Shown here: positions 37,979 through 48,600 of the stretch, one piece after another
Layout: the number at the start of each line of letters is the position of its first letter
Position numbering within the stretch: the first letter of the stretch is position 1
Origin: Synchiropus splendidus
Lineage: Eukaryota; Chordata; Actinopteri; Syngnathiformes; Callionymidae
Length of the DNA stretch: 64,000 nucleotides
Assembly: GCF_027744825.2 (NCBI RefSeq)
Contig: NC_071347.1
Span: forward strand, 20,594,001-20,658,000
Direction of reading: 5' to 3'
The notes under the pieces: generated by a model
What the model was told of the DNA's origin: nothing
Seen by the model: the letters and a program-made list of their open reading frames with translations, nothing else
The model's database searches: none
Program-made: the position numbers and the translations under genes

Positions 37979-38225
37979 TCCAGAAGCTCACTTCTGACAC
38001 AAAGATATCCTTTCCACAGAAACTATCAGTAATCTAATGCTCAACATAGTCATGTACTTCAGAAAAAAAATTCTGAAAAAGTAATGATGATTCAGCCCTA
38101 GGATGAGAACTGCACCTGTTATCAACACTCTTGTGAGAGTAAGTCAAACAAAACAAAATTAACCCAGTCAAATACCTGTACATCCTCATGCACAATTTAT
38201 AACGATAAATAACAACTGTTTATAA

Positions 38226-38296
38226 GCCTCCAGAGAAACCGTTAAGAGCTGCCATTGCATTTAAAGGTGGGGAATTGAGTAAAGTTTTCAACTTGT
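38226..38296 (-). pseudogene. Decayed U4 fragment
   Basis: Same structure as 36922-36990 (ccagagaaaccgttaagagc, then gagtaaagttttcaactt). It lies between U4 copy 3 and U5 copy 6. Confidence 0.65.
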
Positions 38297-38504
38297 TCAG
38301 TAATTCCGTTTCACAGGCTGTCTCATACCACTGGAGCTGAACAAGTCAAGAAGGGTGAACAAAAGACGCACTTTGAAAAAGAGACTACAGACATATTACC
38401 AAAGTAGATTTCGTAACCACTACACTAAATGGTAGAACTACACGTTTACAAACCAGCATTATAGAACTGTAGTTTCAAAATGTATTACATTGTACAGTAC
38501 AGGA

Positions 38505-38618
38505 GGCCCCACATTAGCAGGGCATCAAAAAATTAGTAAAGACTCATGTTGTTCCTCTCCACGGAAATCTTTAGTAAAAGGCGAAAGATTTATGCGATCT
38601 GAAGAGAAACATGAGTGA
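38505..38618 (-). ncRNA. RNU5: U5 snRNA, copy 6
   Basis: Complete. Small changes: ggcccc at the 3' end and cgcataaatc in the stem. PSE, E-box cacgtgac near 38694 and a weaker CTCF-like site upstream. Confidence 0.93.
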
Positions 38619-38662
38619 ACTGCTGATTTTGGACCAGAGAAGGGTGTGCATTCCTCCACATG

Positions 38663-38681
38663 AAAGTTTCACTCATGGTGA
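38663..38681 (-). promoter_or_regulatory. PSE of U5 copy 6
   Basis: Minus strand TCACCATGAGTGAAACTTT, same as at copy 5. Confidence 0.85.
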
Positions 38682-38725
38682 CTTCCACTACACCACGTGA
38701 CTCTATGATGCCATACCAAAAACCT

Positions 38726-38739
38726 CCAACATGGGGCAC
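38726..38739 (+). promoter_or_regulatory. Weak CTCF-like motif upstream of U5 copy 6
   Basis: ccaacatggggcac, two changes from the core pattern, at the same place (108 bp upstream) as in the other copies. Confidence 0.3.
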
Positions 38740-39299
38740 CAAAGTAACACATACAGCAAATTAAGACAATGTGGCACATGAGCAAATGTGGTATTTACTG
38801 GCATTGGAGCATAATTTACTTTTGAAATAAATATTGGATTGACATATTGAGACTTAACTGTGAAGCTGGGTACATTGACCGATCAAACAAATTAATTGTA
38901 CATTCAACATTAAATATAATGTTAAATATAATTGTTTATGCACTATTACTTTACTTTTACTTTGCACTTATGCACTATTACTTATTATTACTTTATTTTT
39001 ACTTTGCACTGTTGTTTTTATACCGCTGTTTTATAGTTTATTATTTCATTACCTTGTATATCTGTATGTGTGACAAATAAACCTCTTGAAATCTTGAAAT
39101 TAAATATGAAGAGACCTTCAAGATGACTCTGTTTTTATTAAGTATTTTTCCAATGTATAGTAATGACCTTGTCTACACAATGACAAAGTGTCTGATTCCA
39201 ATATAGATTTAGATTATATAATGAAGATACTTTGAGCTGGCTTTCTATAGTGACATGACTAATGCACCTTCACACAACCAGCTAATATTCAACATTAGC

Positions 39300-39383
39300 G
39301 TCGTCTCCCTAGAGAGCATCATCGATTGCCATAGCCGACTGTATTCCAAGCCGTCAAGATGGGGTATTGCGTAAAAGTTTACA
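39300..39383 (-). pseudogene. U4 3'-part fragment
   Basis: The + strand text gtctccctagagagcatc, then ttgccatagccgactgtatt and ggggtattgcgtaaaagttt matches the 3' half of U4 and then diverges. The U6-pairing 5' domain is absent. It is only 90 bp from the full copy 4. Confidence 0.8.
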
Positions 39384-39472
39384 TCAATTATGTCAGTGTT
39401 TTGCAAAGAATTCACTCCATTCTTTGATTAATAGCAATGTCGCCATAGATTGTTTTTTAATTGGACATAAAA

Positions 39473-39617
39473 ATAGCCTCCGTAGAGACCGTCAAAAATT
39501 GCCATAGCCGACTGTATTTCAAGTCGTCAAGGCGGGGTATTGGGTAAAGTTTTCAACTAGCAATAATCGCGCCTCGGATAAACCTCATGGGCTACGATAC
39601 TGCCACTGCGCAAAGCT
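39473..39617 (-). ncRNA. RNU4: U4 snRNA, copy 4
   Basis: A full 145-nt copy with normal 5' domain and Sm site. PSE at 39660-39678. The upstream flank after the start differs (gaccgttggtgaccgg is kept, the first 12 bp changed). Confidence 0.95.
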
Positions 39618-39659
39618 GAAGATGTAACAGGACCGTTGGTGACCGGACTCAAGCCCACA

Positions 39660-39678
39660 CATCTCTGACTCACGGTGC
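39660..39678 (-). promoter_or_regulatory. PSE of U4 copy 4
   Basis: Minus strand GCACCGTGAGTCAGAGATG at -43 to -61. Confidence 0.75.
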
Positions 39679-39891
39679 ACCAAGAAGCTCACTTCTGACA
39701 CAAAGACATTCCACAGAAACTATTAGTGACAAACAAGCTTGAAATCAAATAAGCTGTCGAGGTGACTTGACTCCAGTGTAAAACGCCACCAAAAGAACTT
39801 AATAAACCTCACGCCACGCATGACAACATGGTCTCTGACCTGAACCAGAAAGCAATTACATAATCCTATATTTGCCTCCTAAACACAGTTC

Positions 39892-39936
39892 TGTCCCGTG
39901 GTGGGTTCGCACCACCAGCCACTCAGTGAATAGCCA
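39892..39936 (-). pseudogene. Degenerate tRNA-Asn 3'-half fragment
   Basis: Read on the minus strand, ggctggtggtgcgaacccac then cacgggaca resembles the T arm and acceptor strand of tRNA-Asn, with many substitutions. The 5' half is not visible. Confidence 0.45.
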
Positions 39937-40451
39937 TACGCACGATTTCAATACCATGCTCTCAGTTACTGTGATTGTTTACTGCTATGAAAATTAAAAA
40001 AAGCAGATTCAACTTGATGATGGATTAATCCCCTTAAACACATTCATTTTAACATCTGTGCAAGGCTGGTTCATGTCAAAGAAGTTACACAAACATACCA
40101 TGTATAAAAGTGTCACAAAGTTACAACAAAAGAATCAGCAAGATACAGGTAACATCCGACTTTTCAAAGTAGTCCACGCAAGGTTTATAGGTATCACTGT
40201 GTGGGAGGGAGATGCTGGGATACTGTGCTGCCGTAACAGTCGTACGCGTTGCTGGGCTGCTACGTGCTGCGGTGCCAGAAAAAAAAAAAAAACAAGGCAT
40301 CCGCTGGCTGTCGTGGTAAGTACGGGTGGACGTTAGTTTACCACAGCATTGCATCTGATACAGTGAAACTAAGTCAAATCAATATAAGCAAGCTTCAACA
40401 AACTACTACTCCAAAGTACTGTTATAAGAATTTCTATAGAACGAGGTAGAA

Positions 40452-40565
40452 AGCCCCACATGAGCAGGGCATCAAAAAATTTGTGAAAACTCATGTTGTT
40501 CCTCTCCACGGAAATCTTTAGTAAAAGGCGAAAGATTTATACGATCTGAAGAGAAACATGAGTGA
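40452..40565 (-). ncRNA. RNU5: U5 snRNA, copy 7, PSE hit by a transposon
   Basis: The RNA body is complete with intact loop I and Sm site. Its PSE (40610-40628) is cut at the distal edge by the hAT-like element starting at 40626, and the upstream control region is moved 558 bp away. 3'-box-like gttctatagaaa is present. It may be silenced or weakened. Confidence 0.92.
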
Positions 40566-40609
40566 ACTAGAGAGCCTGGACCCGAGAGTGGGCTGCTTGC
40601 TTCCACATG

Positions 40610-40625
40610 GAAGTTTCACTCATGG
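40610..40625 (-). promoter_or_regulatory. Interrupted PSE of U5 copy 7
   Basis: The minus strand keeps CCATGAGTGAAACTTC, but the leading TCA is replaced by transposon sequence. Confidence 0.75.
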
Positions 40626-41183
40626 TACGGCTGGTCAATTTTTATTGGGATTAGGATTATGTCTTCCTGTGACTATAGAAATGTGATAATCATCATGAAA
40701 AGATTATTTAGCCGGACACCCGTCTCCCCAACTTCTCTCATTGTGCCCCGATGCACCCAAACGCTGCACCACGCTGCGTCCCAATGAAAACTGACCAGTG
40801 GGAAGCTACTGTGGAGGGCACAGTGAGCGCGCTACACAGAGTGAGCCACTCAGCACGAAGCTCCGCCTGCCAGCGAGACAGCTTGGGCCTCTATTTACAC
40901 GGAGCAGGGGAAACTGATATTAGCCATTGTTAACTACCGACTCTACAACGGCGGCATGGTATTCAGAACTTCCGAGGAGCAGACGCCCATCCAGCGTCAC
41001 AACAGCAATGCTAACTGCTTGTTGGCGATGTTTGAAATACCAGTGATTATTTGGAAGTGGATAAATGCATAAGAACAATCGCTTGCGCTCAACCTGAGAA
41101 GGGGTGATAAATTCAATATCCGTGATTATGATACGAATGAAAATAATCGCGATTATAAGTTTCCCTATAATCGCCGAGCCCTA
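40626..41183. mobile_element. hAT-like non-autonomous element in a U5 promoter
   Basis: 558 bp. The left end tacggctggtcaatttt and the inverse of the right end tagggctcggcgattat form imperfect terminal inverted repeats like TAGGGCTGGGCGATT-type fish hAT ends. The flanking 8-mers actcatgg (40618-40625) and agtcatgg (41184-41191) fit an 8-bp hAT target duplication with one later mutation. No transposase is present. Confidence 0.75.
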
Positions 41184-41339
41184 AGTCATGGTGACTTTGT
41201 CTGCGCCACACATATAAATGCTATACCAAGAATCACCCGTTGAAACACAGGAAGCAAGACAAATCAATGAGTGTGCAATAAGATGCTTTAGGACACTATA
41301 CCACACAGACAGTTGATAGTTACATTGAACATTACAGAA

Positions 41340-41454
41340 AGCCCCACGTGAGCAGGGCATCAAAAAAATTAGTAAAGACTCATGTTGTTCCTCTCCACGG
41401 AAATCTTTAGTAAAAGGCGAAAGATTTATACGATCTGAAGAGAAACATGAGTGA
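41340..41454 (-). ncRNA. RNU5: U5 snRNA, copy 8
   Basis: Complete. The Sm site has one extra T (aatttttttga). PSE intact; E-box cacgtgac near 41532 and CTCF-like motif upstream. Confidence 0.94.
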
Positions 41455-41498
41455 ACTACAAACTACTGGCCAGAGAAGGGTCTGCATTGTCCCACATG

Positions 41499-41517
41499 GA
41501 CGTTTCACTCATGGTGA
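41499..41517 (-). promoter_or_regulatory. PSE of U5 copy 8
   Basis: Minus strand TCACCATGAGTGAAACGTC at -45 to -63. Confidence 0.85.
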
Positions 41518-41562
41518 GGTTCCTCTGCACCACGTGACTACATGGTGACGTACCAAAAACCT

Positions 41563-41576
41563 CCAGCAGGGGACAG
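41563..41576 (+). promoter_or_regulatory. CTCF-like motif upstream of U5 copy 8
   Basis: ccagcaggggacag, one change from the CTCF core pattern; 109 bp upstream of the RNA start. Confidence 0.4.
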
Positions 41577-41732
41577 CAAAGTAATACAGAGGAGTCTATT
41601 GAATTTTTTTAACCAACATTAAATTTACTTCTGAGCCAAGTATTGGACTGAAACGTTGGGGCTAACTATGGAGACATCAAATAGATTAGAATCAGCATGA
41701 CTATATTCTACATTAAATTGGACTTCAAAATA

Positions 41733-41808
41733 TGTCCTTCAAAAATGGCCATAGTCGACTGTATTTCAAATTGTCAGATTTTCAACTAGCAATAATTACC
41801 CCATGGAT
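41733..41808 (-). pseudogene. Decayed U4 fragment
   Basis: The + strand text caaaaatggccatagtcgac, then tttcaactagcaataatt and ccatggataaa follows U4 with deletions in the central stem and a missing 5' end. No PSE follows. It takes the place where a U4 partner of U5 copy 8 would be expected. Confidence 0.75.
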
Positions 41809-41982
41809 AAAGGTGATGTAACAGCATGGATAACAATGACTACGTTCAGTATTTAACTTAATCATGTTAGTTACCCAATCCACAGAACTTTAACATGGTA
41901 ATAATGAATTATAGCTTATGAGTATTTATACCTATATCATGTCACACCCGTTGCTGCTGATTTTACTTTAAACAAATCAGGA

Positions 41983-42096
41983 AGCCCCACGTGAGCAGGG
42001 CATCAAAAAATTAGTAAAGACTCATGTTGTTCCTCTCCACGGAAATCTTTAGTAAAAGGCGAAAGATTTATACGATCTGAAGAGAAACATGAGTGA
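41983..42096 (-). ncRNA. RNU5: U5 snRNA, copy 9
   Basis: Complete, with the best 3' box of the set (gtttaaagtaaa), an intact PSE, E-box cacgtgac near 42173 and a full CTCF-like motif. With U4 copy 5, 400 bp upstream, it forms the most complete-looking U4-U5 pair. Confidence 0.95.
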
Positions 42097-42140
42097 ACTA
42101 CAGAGGCCAGATCCGAGAAGGAACTGCATTGTTCCACATG

Positions 42141-42159
42141 GACGCTTCACTCATGGTGA
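42141..42159 (-). promoter_or_regulatory. PSE of U5 copy 9
   Basis: Minus strand TCACCATGAGTGAAGCGTC at -45 to -63. Confidence 0.8.
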
Positions 42160-42203
42160 CTCGGGCTACATCACGTGACTGCATGACGGCATACCATTGA
42201 CCT

Positions 42204-42217
42204 CCAGCAGGGGGCAC
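42204..42217 (+). promoter_or_regulatory. CTCF-like motif upstream of U5 copy 9
   Basis: ccagcagggggcac fits the CTCF core pattern at every position; 108 bp upstream of the U5 start. Confidence 0.5.
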
Positions 42218-42496
42218 CAAAGTAACAGATTGAGATTTGTTAATAAGCCTCATTTAAGTTCACAGAAAGACTCGTGTTAGTGAACTGGGTGCAGCAACTG
42301 ATCCATAAAGCGTGCAGTATAAACGGATGAATCGCCATGACTGTGATCAGATGTTAACGGGACTTCACAGCATCTCAGTTCTGCACAATGATCCTGTCCC
42401 AATACACTGTTTAACATTGAAGCCACACTGACTGATCCTGATCAAAGTAAAACTGTGGTTGTAAATGCTAGCTGCAGCTGTTTAATAGACAATAAT

Positions 42497-42641
42497 ATAG
42501 TCTCCGTAGAGACCGTCAAAAATTGCCATAGCCGACTGTATTTCAAGTCGTCAAGGCGGGGTATTGGGTAAAGTTTTCAACTAGCAATAATCGCGCCTCG
42601 GATAAACCTCATGGGCTACGATACTGCCACTGCGCAAAGCT
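42497..42641 (-). ncRNA. RNU4: U4 snRNA, copy 5
   Basis: A full 145-nt copy with all domains intact and PSE at 42684-42702. A typical copy that can serve as reference for the array. Confidence 0.96.
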
Positions 42642-42683
42642 GAGGTTGTTGCGGTGACGTCGGTGACCGGACTCAAGACCACA

Positions 42684-42702
42684 CATCTCTGACTCACGGT
42701 GC
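42684..42702 (-). promoter_or_regulatory. PSE of U4 copy 5
   Basis: Minus strand GCACCGTGAGTCAGAGATG at -43 to -61. Confidence 0.75.
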
Positions 42703-43156
42703 TCCAGGGAGCTCACTCCTGACATAAACACGTCAGTTATTTCCACAGAAACTGTCGACAATCAAATGATGGAAAGAGTCATGTATTTCAAGAAAAAGCA
42801 ATATTTTTAAGTCCATCGGCATGTCGGATATGACGTCACTGTGCGAGTCACGGATCAGCGTTGATTCATAAAGGCGTGAATCTGTCCTCAAATAAGCCGT
42901 TGCGACGACAGTTTGTAAAGAGACGTTCGAAAATTCATATCAAAGAGACAATAAAAATAAACTAGTTATTGCTGATTCACAGCGAGCACGAGAACTACAT
43001 GCACTCTGACCCGGAAGTCGTCAGCGACGAGCGAGAGCACAACACTTTGATACGAGAAGTCAGCGACACTCTCGCGAGAGTACAACACTATGTCAAGAGA
43101 GAAATGCATACCACTTCCGGGGCACTTAACACTTCATAATATTCTTTCACACGAAA

Positions 43157-43301
43157 TAAGTCTCCGTAGAGACCGTCAAAAATTGCCATTGCCGACTGTA
43201 TTTCAAGTCGTCAAGGCGGGGTATTGGGTAAAGTTTTCAACTAGCAATAATCGCGCCTCGGATAAACCTCATAGGCTACGATACTGCCACTGCGCAAAGC
43301 T
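43157..43301 (-). ncRNA. RNU4: U4 snRNA, copy 6, without PSE
   Basis: The body is full length, with gcctatgagg in place of gcccatgagg and an a/t swap in the 3' stem (attgccattgcc on the + strand). The upstream similarity to copy 5 ends about 10 bp before the start, and no PSE-like sequence is found at the usual place. It is probably silent, and it is the last RNA gene of the cluster. Confidence 0.88.
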
Positions 43302-44879
43302 GAGGTTGTTACGACACAGACGTGGATGCTATGTAGCCACACAGCATGTTACATGACGGTTTCACATCACACACATCAGCGACACAGGCCAGGAACACGA
43401 ACATGGCCGTAAAACCATCACGTGCGCACTACTCCCGATCGTATCCTACAACGTGTTTAACTCACGTTTCTGCTCTCATTCAAACTAGCCGCGGTGCATC
43501 ATGGGAAGGCACATACGACCACAATGGAAGAAGTGAATTGTCTGCAGGGCAAAGAGAAAAACGACCGCTTCATATCATCCTTTATTTATCTCATTAGCTT
43601 TTAGTGTTAACATGTTTAAATGACTTTACCTATTAATAACTATGATCTAAGACGACAAAGTGGTGAAGTATAACGAGAAGACAGACATAATTCCAATTGA
43701 CACTACATTTTTTTCATTTTTTCATTCTGCAGTTTCACATTTTTATTTTCACTTTATTCATGTTTTATGATTGAATCATGCATTAATAATTGAAATTATC
43801 CTGCAAGTCCAATATGCACCAGAAGATGTCGCCATTCACCGCGAGAGCAAACCAACACTCAGTTGGCAACGTTTAAAACTTAGAGCAATGTTACACTTCA
43901 ATCAGGTTTTCCTCGTTTCCCGAGTCTCTATCAAACTTGTGCCGTTCGACAGTGTTGTTTTCAAAATTGTCGCGACTGATGTAGCTATTGGGGAATCATG
44001 TGACGTCATAACCACCCGCCGTTTCACTTTTTAATATGCTAATTAACCCACCAAACAGCGAATTTAAGTTCGTCAACCCACTATATTTATCTGTTTTCTG
44101 TGCCCTTTCCTTTTTAAAGTGCATTAGCGAATGCATTTCTCATGACGGGTATCAATTACGTAACGTTGAGTTAATTTGTTTGTAAACACAAATTCACATG
44201 AGCGTAATGTGGTACATACAATGTAGTTCTGAACCTTTCTAAAATGAAACTACTCAAACTACAACAGTTTCACAAAGGCACAAGCATTAGCATCGATAAC
44301 CGTGGTTATTACTGCTAGCATGAAACTGATATACAACGCTGCGTACTCGAAAAAGTTGATTTAAAGTTGTCTTACCTGTTTGTATTTTACATACTGTCGT
44401 TGAATATCAGAGGATGTGAAGTTTAAGGTCCAGACAAACGTCTCTAGTGTCCAAAGGAAGGCAGAAAAAAAGTCTATCCCAGGTCGTCTCGGGTCCAGCC
44501 ACCTGTCGCTTTCATAACACTGCCGCAAAATGGCGGTCACTAATTGATGCTGAAGCTCGCGACGCGTTTCCTTTGAAACACATTACAACTACATACTATT
44601 TTTTAATAAATCCTGGCAAATTGTTAGCAACGCAGGTTTTATTATTTTATTTATTACTCTCGGACTATTTTATGTCTTATTTTATTTTAAATGTTACACA
44701 ACTTTCATCATAATAACTGAGTTTAATTGATTACAGTTTAACTGCGGACCATTTTACATCATTACAATGATAGACATGCTCACAAATATCTGGTTGTTGC
44801 AGCTACAATGCTAATCCTTAACAGACTTCCTGTTTATGTGACACCTCTCGCTCAAGATGATGATTAAATTCATGAATAA
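43302..44879. other. Non-coding stretch after the RNA cluster
   Basis: Only short frames; no RNA gene or repeat recognised. Confidence 0.4.
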
Positions 44880-45617
44880 ATCTTCACCTTCTCCTTCACC
44901 TTCTGCCGCTTATCCGGGGTCGGGTCGTGGAGGCAGCATTTGGAGCAGGGCAGCCCAAACTTCCCGATCCTCACAAACCTCCTCCAGCTCTTCCCGGGGG
45001 ATCCCGAGGCGTTCCCAGGCCAGACAAGAGACATCATCTCTCCAGCGAGTCCTGGGTCTTCCCCGGGGTCTCCTCCCGGTAGGACATGCCCGGAACACCT
45101 CCCCAGGGAGGCGTCCAGGGGGCATCCGGATCAGATGCCCGAGCCACCTCAACTGGTTCCTCTCAATGTGGAGAAGCAGCGGCTCCACCCCGAGCTCCTC
45201 CCGGATGACCGAACTCCTCACCCTATCTCTAAGGGTGCGCCCAGCCACCCTGCGGAGGAAACTCATCTCAGCCACTTGTATCCGCAATCTCATCCTTTCG
45301 GTCATTACCCAAAGCTCGTGACCATAGTTGAGGGTGGGAACGTAGATCGATCAGTAAATCGAGAGCTTCGTCTTGTAACTCAGCTCCCTCTTCACCACGA
45401 CGGTCTGATACAGCGACCGCGTCACTGTTGCCGCTGCACCAACCCGTCTATCAATCGAGAACAAGAGCCCGAGATACTCCACCACTTGGGTCAAGAACTC
45501 TCCGCCGACCTGGAGAGAGCAAACCACCTTATTCCGGTCAAGAACCATGGCCTCAGACTTGGAGGTGCTGATCCTCATCCCGGCCGCTTCACACTCGGCT
45601 GCAAAATGTGTGCTCAC
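44880..45617 (-). mobile_element. 3' end of a fish LINE (reverse transcriptase C-terminal part)
   Basis: Two minus-strand frames belong to one broken ORF. 45617-45351 gives FAAECEAAGMRISTSKSEAM; 45305-44910 gives MTERMRLRIQVAEMSFLRRV and later RPRGRPRTRWRDD, ending PPRPDPG. This is the well-known C-terminal end of a non-LTR retrotransposon reverse transcriptase common in fish. The frame changes between the two parts, so the element is dead. The 3' tail is an aaggtgaag-type repeat at 44880-44905. The 5' end is truncated near 45617. Confidence 0.88.
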
Positions 45618-48600
45618 AGAATAAGTGAAATTTATGCAGTATAAAAATATTACACTACAAAGTCAGAAAGTTATGGTAGCACACAAGGTGTAGCTTAAGT
45701 GACACGTGGCAGAATGAGGCTGACCTGTGCGCCGATCAGGTCATTAGCCAACTGTAAGTATATTCATTGAGTGTTTCGGTTTCATGACACTCTGCCAGGT
45801 ATTCTAGGCCTTTTGACTTGTCGTGAGGCTCATGTGGGATAACGCCGGTGCTTTCGGGTGCTCAGCAGATAAGCGACAGCGTTCCAGGTGTTACAGCTTG
45901 CCGGGGCTGACACATTAGACGGGGATTTGTTCCCGGCAGAATGTCACGCCAATGAAGCCGGGATCAGTGTCTGGGACAGGTAAGTACGCAGATAAGGGGA
46001 TTACACCAGGTAATCTAAAACGAATCCTGGCAGCCTGTGTTTCATCCTCGCCAACAAAGACCGCGTGTCCCCAACTCCAGACAACCCCAACACAGACGCG
46101 GTTCAATTCAAGCCATGATCCTTTTTCTATTATTTCCTGTTTAATGTAAACATTGGACATCATCCACTCAATCCCAAAAACGAGACAAACAAGCTGTGTG
46201 TGAAGCTTGTTTATTGCTTGATACATCCCATTTAACTCTGAACTTTAGCTCCTCCAAAAAGGAAGCACAATTCCAGAGATACAAAAAAATAAAATCAAGT
46301 TAAGACTGCCAACACGTAGACGCTTTAAAAAGTTCAATATGGACTTTTATCAATCAATCTTTATTCATGAAGCATGTGTAATGCATCCATTACGCTCTAT
46401 AGTTGGGATGAGTAGACAGGAAGGAAGTGCTATGGCAGGATGGCGAACACTAGCGATCAGACCAACAACCATCTGCCTGCGCTCTTCTAGATGGAAGAGA
46501 ACCAAGAACACCATGTCAGTCTAGCACAGCTGTGTGGAATAGCCTCCAACAGAGTGTGTGCGGTCATATTTGGGTTGGGTTGTTTCCATTATTTACATTA
46601 AGGACGAACATTAAAGACAAAGAAACACAAGTAACACTGTAAAAAATAGATTACATAACATAATTTTTTAAATATATATATATATGAAGTGACCGGCAAT
46701 GAATAGTGAGTCTAGTCGGAGTCCACTACTGAGTAACCTGAAGGAGCGACAGAAACGCTCCCTCATGCAGCGAGGGTGGACAAGTCTGTCTCTGCAGCTG
46801 CTGCCCAGCGCCGCCAAAGAGAGAAAGAAGCCTTGGAATGAGAGCTGGAACCTGTCTGTAACAGGACGGTCACATCCGCCGCCAGCCATGGCTCCCTGAC
46901 TAGCATCAAGCCACACTCTCCCACCGATGTTGGACCAGCACCGCCAGCAAACACTTGGTCAATGTGTTGCCAAAGTGAGGTGGAATGAAGGACAGAAAAA
47001 GCTTCTACATTCTTACCAAATATTGAATCCTAAACTTTAAGTGTCATCTTGCCAAGAGCTATTATATACGTCTGATCGGCTTCAGGTGCTACATTAAACT
47101 GTCCCCCACTTTGTCCCTTGCCTGTCTGGGATAGACGCCACCTCTCTCACCACCCCATGGGGGTGTGCATCACAGGGCACATAAGGACAGGGGGGAAACT
47201 CCACAATAAACAGACTCGCGTCAGAGTTGCTTGATGTAAGATGAAGCTGTGAACAAAAACAAACAGTGCCATCATATCCATCTTTAATGGCAACCTTCTG
47301 TGTTCCTATCGAACCTCTCTACCAGCTGGGGCATCCTGTGTGTGTTTTAATCACCAGCTGGTTTGGGATCCCGCGCTGAAGCGACCGGACCTGTTGAACA
47401 GAGCAGGACTCGGAGCCGCTGAAATCCCAGTGGGCAGCAGTTCTCCCGGCTGGTAGGCGCAGAAATGAAAATAGAGAAAAACAGATGGCCTCGCTGCTTC
47501 CGTTATCCAGCACAAGCTGCTGGGCGGCCCGTGTGGCGCCGCCATCCAAAAGCCTTCAGCACGCTGAGAGACATTTTCTCCCCGATCCATCAATCACCGG
47601 GCCCCGAGCAGATGAAAATCTGTGCTACACCGAGGTCAGAAAGTCTAATAAGTCTATCTGGATGTTCGACAGTGAGGTTTGTGGCCTGATCCAGTCCAGA
47701 CCAGCGCTCCCTTGTTAATCACTTATTTGCAGAGCCTGTCAAGGACAAGCAGGAGACTCTCTGAGGAAAATGGATGACGTGCGTCTTTGTTTACCTGCAC
47801 GAGTGTGTCGCTACAAGTCCGCAGGCCACGCTGTAATCTGCACTGCATCACATCAGCCTCCTTAAGGACATTTATTGCTGCTCGGAGTGTTCTGGTCCAG
47901 ACTGAGGCCACCTGGACAATACCGGGTGAGGCGAGATGAGATTGGTTATGAGCAGCGAGAGGAAAACAATCACATTTTTCTTGGCTGAAGCGACAGGCCG
48001 GCCAGCGCAGGGGGACATCAGATAAGACAAGACGAATCGCTCACATTGTGGCTTTTAGTTGGCTACTAAACAACACGGCCCGGGAGGTGAGCGGACCTGC
48101 ATGGCGATCCAGATATTACATGTCCTCGTGCCTTCAACTCAGGCTTTGGCTGGACAGATCACGGGATGGTAGCATGGTGTGCCTATTGATAATGACATGA
48201 ATCTATTTGGGGGGGGAAACCTAATTAAAAACCTGGGACATCTTAGTCATCATTACTCAGAAAGCGTTGGTTGACTTCCAAGGCAGCAACGGAACAGCCC
48301 GCCCACTCCATCATCCCCGCGCTGGGGTACCGGATGAACCAGCTGATGTATCTCATCATGTACCATGTAGGTGGTACTGCTAGATTCTTCACTTTTTACC
48401 AATAATAGTAGCGATAATAAATGTAAGTATCCAAGTATCCAATAGGGCTGTGATGATTTATGGAAAATGTACATAGCAAAAAAAGGTGGTTGGATCAGAG
48501 GCTTAGATTTGCCTTTTCAGCTCTACAAGACTTTTCCAGGACCAATAACAAAATGATCTTCTTCATAAATCCTGCGACAACCAACCATAAGGGGTCACCA

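Noticed and set aside
25638..43301. Regular repeats that might be mistaken for a CRISPR-like array
   Set aside because: The repeated units are whole U4, U5 and tRNA genes with eukaryotic promoters; spacing is irregular and the genome is vertebrate.
44940..45644. 234-codon + strand frame, the longest in the window
   Set aside because: Antisense to the LINE reverse transcriptase fragment, which is the recognisable strand.
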